Positions 61,541 through 64,000 of a stretch of 64,000 nucleotides of DNA are shown here, piece by piece. Position numbers and translations under genes: made by a program. Under the pieces are notes generated by a model. That model was not told the origin of the DNA and did no database searches. It worked only from the letters and a program-made list of their open reading frames with translations. Each line of letters starts with the position of its first letter. Positions within the stretch are counted from its first letter, which is position 1. This DNA comes from an uncultured Ilumatobacter sp. (GTDB lineage Bacteria; Actinomycetota; Acidimicrobiia; Acidimicrobiales; Ilumatobacteraceae), in contig CAJQPY010000008.1 of NCBI GenBank assembly GCA_905480335.1, positions 26,398-90,397 of the forward strand, read 5' to 3'.

Positions 61541-63119
61541 AACTCCCGACTATGGAGCGCGGATCTGACGACCCCGCCCACATGCCGTTGCGGTCTGACA
61601 CGATCACGCACGCATGCCCGAAGCTGGAATCCCAATCAGGCGCCGTTGCGGTGCGGTGGCCCCGGTGGGCAAGGTCGGGCACCCAGCCCGCCGGCGCGTG
61701 GCCCTCGATCGAGACGGCTGGATCACTCCTCGAAGTCCATGTGTTGAACCCGTTGAGTCCGCCGGTCAGTGCCCACCGGCCGGCCCCGATCGCTCGTGCC
61801 GGAGTCTGACGGTGATGCAGGAGTCGCGCAGCAAGCTGCAGCATTATCTGCGGCTGAGCGTCGCCCCCCATCGTGCCAAACACGCCGGACAGGGAGCCGT
61901 CGTAGCGGGTGGCGGCCATCGGGAGCAATGTGTGGGGTGGTCGACGACGTGGGCCGTATTCGGCTGCGTGGCCTGGTTGCAAATTGAACCCAATTCCCCG
62001 GTTGTGAAGGTTGGTGCCCGTGTTCGGCTCAACTATGTGACTTCCGAATCCCGACGCGTTGGACTGGATGAGCGAGACAGCCATCTCTCGGCCGTTGGCG
62101 CTCCTGCCAGCAGCGCACAGGTACGTGGTGTCGCCGGCATCGGCCGGAGTTGCTCGTTGACTCGCTCGCTCGACGTTGATGTCATCGATGCGGCTGTCGA
62201 TCACATCGAGGAGGTTGCCGCCATCGGCGTGTTCATGCAGCTGGTGAGGGCGATCCCGCCCGGCGGCGGTTGCTGCCTCGATCAGTAAGTGCGCCCAGTA
62301 CTCGTTGTCGGGGTCCGCTGGCAGCTCCAGGCGGGAGGCGAGCCGGGCACCTCCCAGGGCGAGATACCCTTGAGAGTTCGGGCCGGTTGTATGCAGCGTC
62401 ACACCGAATGCCTCTGTTGCAAGGGGCGCCTGCCAGTCGGCCTGGATTTGCGCAAGATCGTTGGCGGTGAAGAGGCCGTCACCGAGGGCGACGAGGCCCT
62501 CGCCAAATGCACCACCGTAAAACGTCTCCCGTCCACCGGCTGCAATGCCGGCGAGTGCAGCGGCGACGCCAGGTCGGCGAATCCTGGCGCTACGCGAGCG
62601 GGCCTGCGATGCGAGTTCATGGAGGCTTTCCCGGCCGGTCTCGCCGACCCGGTGGAGCGCCCCGAGCAACAGCGGGCTCGCCGTGAAGCCGTTGTTGGCC
62701 AGCCCGATTGCTGGGGCCAGGAGTGTTGGCAGCGGCAGCGACCCGAAACGTTCGTGAAGCGTCAGCCACCCGTCGACACAGCCCGGCACGGTCACCGATC
62801 GGATGTCGAGCCTGAACGGCATGGTTGCATGTCCTTCGGCGCGCAGCGACGCAGGGTCGGCACCCGAGCCGGCTCGCCCCGACGCATTCAGAGCGTGGAC
62901 TTCGCCGTCGTCGTACACCAAAGCCAGCAGATCGCCGCCAATCCCGCATAGATGCGGGCCGGTTACGGCAATTGCTGCGTTAGCGGCAATAGCGGCATCT
63001 GCGGCGTTGCCACCGCGAGCGAGCATTTCCACGCCTGCCGAGGTTGCGAGATGGTCGGATGTCGCAACAAGGTGATTCGGTGCGCGTACCGAGCGCAGCG
63101 GTGGGTTGACAACCGACAT
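61527..63119 (-). CDS. Gamma-glutamyltransferase family protein
   Basis: A 530-residue Ntn-hydrolase precursor of the gamma-glutamyltransferase family, which self-cleaves before a Thr nucleophile. The large-subunit part has 'AGVEMLARGGNAADAAIA' and 'GIGGDLLALVYDDG', and the small subunit would begin at 'DTTYLCAAGRSANGREM' near residue 345, with 'GTMGGDAQPQIMLQL' near 440. No signal peptide is evident, unlike secreted GGTs. ATG 63119 is supported by TACGGT 7 nt upstream. Substrate (glutathione, polyglutamate or another) is not fixed by sequence. Confidence 0.9.
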   Translation of the reverse strand: MSVVNPPLRSVRAPNHLVATSDHLATSAGVEMLARGGNAADAAIAANAAIAVTGPHLCGIGGDLLALVYDDGEVHALNASGRAGSGADPASLRAEGHATMPFRLDIRSVTVPGCVDGWLTLHERFGSLPLPTLLAPAIGLANNGFTASPLLLGALHRVGETGRESLHELASQARSRSARIRRPGVAAALAGIAAGGRETFYGGAFGEGLVALGDGLFTANDLAQIQADWQAPLATEAFGVTLHTTGPNSQGYLALGGARLASRLELPADPDNEYWAHLLIEAATAAGRDRPHQLHEHADGGNLLDVIDSRIDDINVERASQRATPADAGDTTYLCAAGRSANGREMAVSLIQSNASGFGSHIVEPNTGTNLHNRGIGFNLQPGHAAEYGPRRRPPHTLLPMAATRYDGSLSGVFGTMGGDAQPQIMLQLAARLLHHRQTPARAIGAGRWALTGGLNGFNTWTSRSDPAVSIEGHAPAGWVPDLAHRGHRTATAPDWDSSFGHACVIVSDRNGMWAGSSDPRSIVGSCAGG

Positions 63120-63126
63120 GGTCGAC

Positions 63127-63132
63127 ACCGTA
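63127..63132 (-). promoter_or_regulatory. Candidate leaderless -10 box of the gamma-glutamyltransferase gene (TACGGT on the minus strand)
   Basis: TACGGT on the minus strand ends 7 nt before ATG 63119; no Shine-Dalgarno sequence. Confidence 0.4.
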
Positions 63133-63539
63133 GTGCGGTTGACCCGGTAACAGATTGAGAGACCGGGCCACACCGCAACTCGCGCCCCTTCTGACTGGGC
63201 GTTACTCCTGATAGTCGTCCGTCCGAGAAATTTTCACGGGGTGGCTCGACTGGGCTCGTTTCTCGTCGGGCCGTTGTCTTAGGGGCTGTGTTGCTGTGCT
63301 GGCGGCGTTTGAGGGGTCGGCGTTGTCTCCACCTCTCGGTTTGGTGCAGACGTCGTCGGTGACCGGCTCACTATCAACAGGTCTGTGATGGATGGGCCTG
63401 TCGGCGTTCTCGGAGTTGGAATCTCGCTGCGCTGCGTTTTCCCATTGGTGCAACTACTGCCAAGGCAACAAAGGCCGAAACGACCTCAACAATATGCAGC
63501 AGACACGCTGCGCTTTTGTTGCCGTAGTGCTGGTTGGAT
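63133..63539. other. About 400 nt without a supported gene
   Basis: Short open frames on both strands have no recognisable domain. The stretch might be decayed coding DNA, but I see no terminal repeats, transposase motifs or tRNA. Confidence 0.35.
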
Positions 63540-63545
63540 TAGTTT
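63540..63545 (+). promoter_or_regulatory. Candidate leaderless -10 box of the small lipoprotein (TAGTTT)
   Basis: TAGTTT ends 8 nt before ATG 63554; supports the short form of the gene. Confidence 0.35.
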
Positions 63546-63553
63546 TGCTTGCC

Positions 63554-63742
63554 ATGACACGAACCCTCGCAATTATGGCAGCCACCGTTCTCACACTTGC
63601 TGCATGTGGGGGAAGCTCGGATGCCCCCTCTAAAACCGACCCGGTTACCACAGAGAGTCTTCTCCCCGGAGTTCCAACTCCGACCGAACCAGTTACCACG
63701 GAGAGCCTTCTCCCGGGAGTTCCGACCCCGACAGATCCCTGA
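63554..63742 (+). CDS. Short lipoprotein with two tandem 16-residue repeats
   Basis: A 62-residue predicted lipoprotein. Signal sequence 'TRTLAIMAATVLTLAACGG' has a clear Leu-Ala-Ala-Cys lipobox. The mature part is almost entirely two copies of the 16-residue unit 'EPVTTESLLPGVPTPT' (first copy begins Asp-Pro). ATG 63554 is chosen on the lipobox and the TAGTTT box; upstream in-frame starts add Cys-rich sequence and lose the N-terminal signal. Function unknown; it may be a short surface-exposed anchor, or the remnant of a longer lipoprotein. Confidence 0.6.
   Translation: MTRTLAIMAATVLTLAACGGSSDAPSKTDPVTTESLLPGVPTPTEPVTTESLLPGVPTPTDP
63638..63733 (+). repeat. Tandem 48-bp repeat, two copies
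   Basis: Units 63638-63685 and 63686-63733 encode the same 16 residues apart from the first (Asp versus Glu), while differing at several third codon positions. Protein-level conservation with silent differences suggests selection on the amino-acid sequence. Confidence 0.75.
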
Positions 63743-63828
63743 TCCGTTGTACAGAATGGCGGTTGAGGTGCGTCGCTGAAATCTGCGCTGGGTTGCACTA
63801 ATGTCGTTATCTAAATCTTCGCATTTGA

Positions 63829-64000
63829 ACGACTGCTGCAGCTGGAGTCGGCGCATCTACTGCGCTCCACTCTCATCGCGACGGGCGCGAAGTCGGCGTC
63901 GCAAATGCCGACGAAAACGGCGATGTTGCCGCACCGGCTGCGGCTTCGGCGAACTTGACGGGCTTTCAGCCCGGTCGAGCCACAGATCCGAGGATCTTGT
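63829..64000 (+). pseudogene. Possible secreted-protein fragment running off the window
   Basis: This frame is open to the window end and reads like an extracytoplasmic protein, low in charge and rich in Ala/Gly ('VANADENGDVAAPAAASA', then 'LTGFQPGRATDPRIL'). It begins just after an in-frame TGA (63826-63828) and has no ATG or GTG start; a TTG at 63955 is the only start-type codon. It may be a truncated or frame-shifted gene, or chance. An overlapping frame from ATG 63801 is also open but very Arg/Cys-rich. Confidence 0.25.

Noticed and set aside
63133..63553. Insertion-sequence remnant
   Set aside because: No terminal inverted repeats, target duplication or transposase motif could be found.

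Overview
The window is high-GC DNA from an Actinomycetota chromosome. The order HAD phosphatase - small coiled-coil protein - tlyA - NAD kinase - recN - pyrG - NUDIX - xerD, followed by scpA - scpB - rluB, is the block known from mycobacteria (Rv1692 to Rv1711 in M. tuberculosis) and other actinobacteria. The mix of genes (arabinan-type cell-wall genes without mycolate genes, a molybdenum hydroxylase, a luciferase-like oxidoreductase) suggests an Acidimicrobiia-like lineage. That placement is inference, because no rRNA or tRNA gene was found in the window.

Region 1 (1-10067, plus strand after one minus-strand DUF1015 gene) is the housekeeping block: rRNA methylation, NAD phosphorylation, recombinational repair, CTP synthesis, ADP-ribose-type hydrolysis, dimer resolution and an HD hydrolase. 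Region 2 (10068-12031) is a quiet stretch with a large hairpin, a tiny membrane protein and trpS on the minus strand. Region 3 (12032-18820) is a tightly packed chain, mostly overlapping by 4-11 nt: scpA, scpB, rluB, tyrA, aroA, a HAD phosphatase, the DPPR synthase ubiA and a methyltransferase. dprE1 and dprE2 follow from their own promoter.

Region 4 (21303-42534) is a cell-surface glycan region. It holds three GT-C membrane proteins, a GT4, two polyprenol-phosphate-mannose-synthase-type GT2 enzymes, a PIG-V-like mannosyltransferase, two OafA-type acyltransferases, a 1402-residue AftD arabinofuranosyltransferase, two extended SDRs and a GMC oxidoreductase with a small partner. With UbiA/DprE1/DprE2 it gives a nearly complete route from prenyl phosphate and PRPP to a prenyl-phosphoryl-arabinose donor, plus one enzyme that would use it. 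This is the most interesting system here.

Region 5 (42575-58860) is catabolic and salvage: a DNA glycosylase divergent from a DUF5522 protein, a three-subunit xanthine-dehydrogenase-like enzyme, a purine-type phosphoribosyltransferase, an M50 protease, a phytoene-desaturase-like flavoprotein, and a cluster of creatininase-family hydrolase, VOC protein, cytosine-deaminase-like amidohydrolase, NitT/TauT/ThiY-type ABC transporter and flavin monooxygenase. Two paralogous substrate-binding lipoproteins belong to it. Region 6 (58966-64000) holds a K+ channel with two RCK units, a glycerophosphodiester phosphodiesterase, a gamma-glutamyltransferase, a short repeat-bearing lipoprotein and a possible gene fragment at the edge.

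Many transcription-unit heads have TANNNT 6-10 nt before the start codon and no Shine-Dalgarno sequence, so leaderless transcription appears common. I used this to choose several starts (for example TTG at 23072 and GTG at 29023). Inside operons, ATGA or GTGA stop/start overlaps are the rule.
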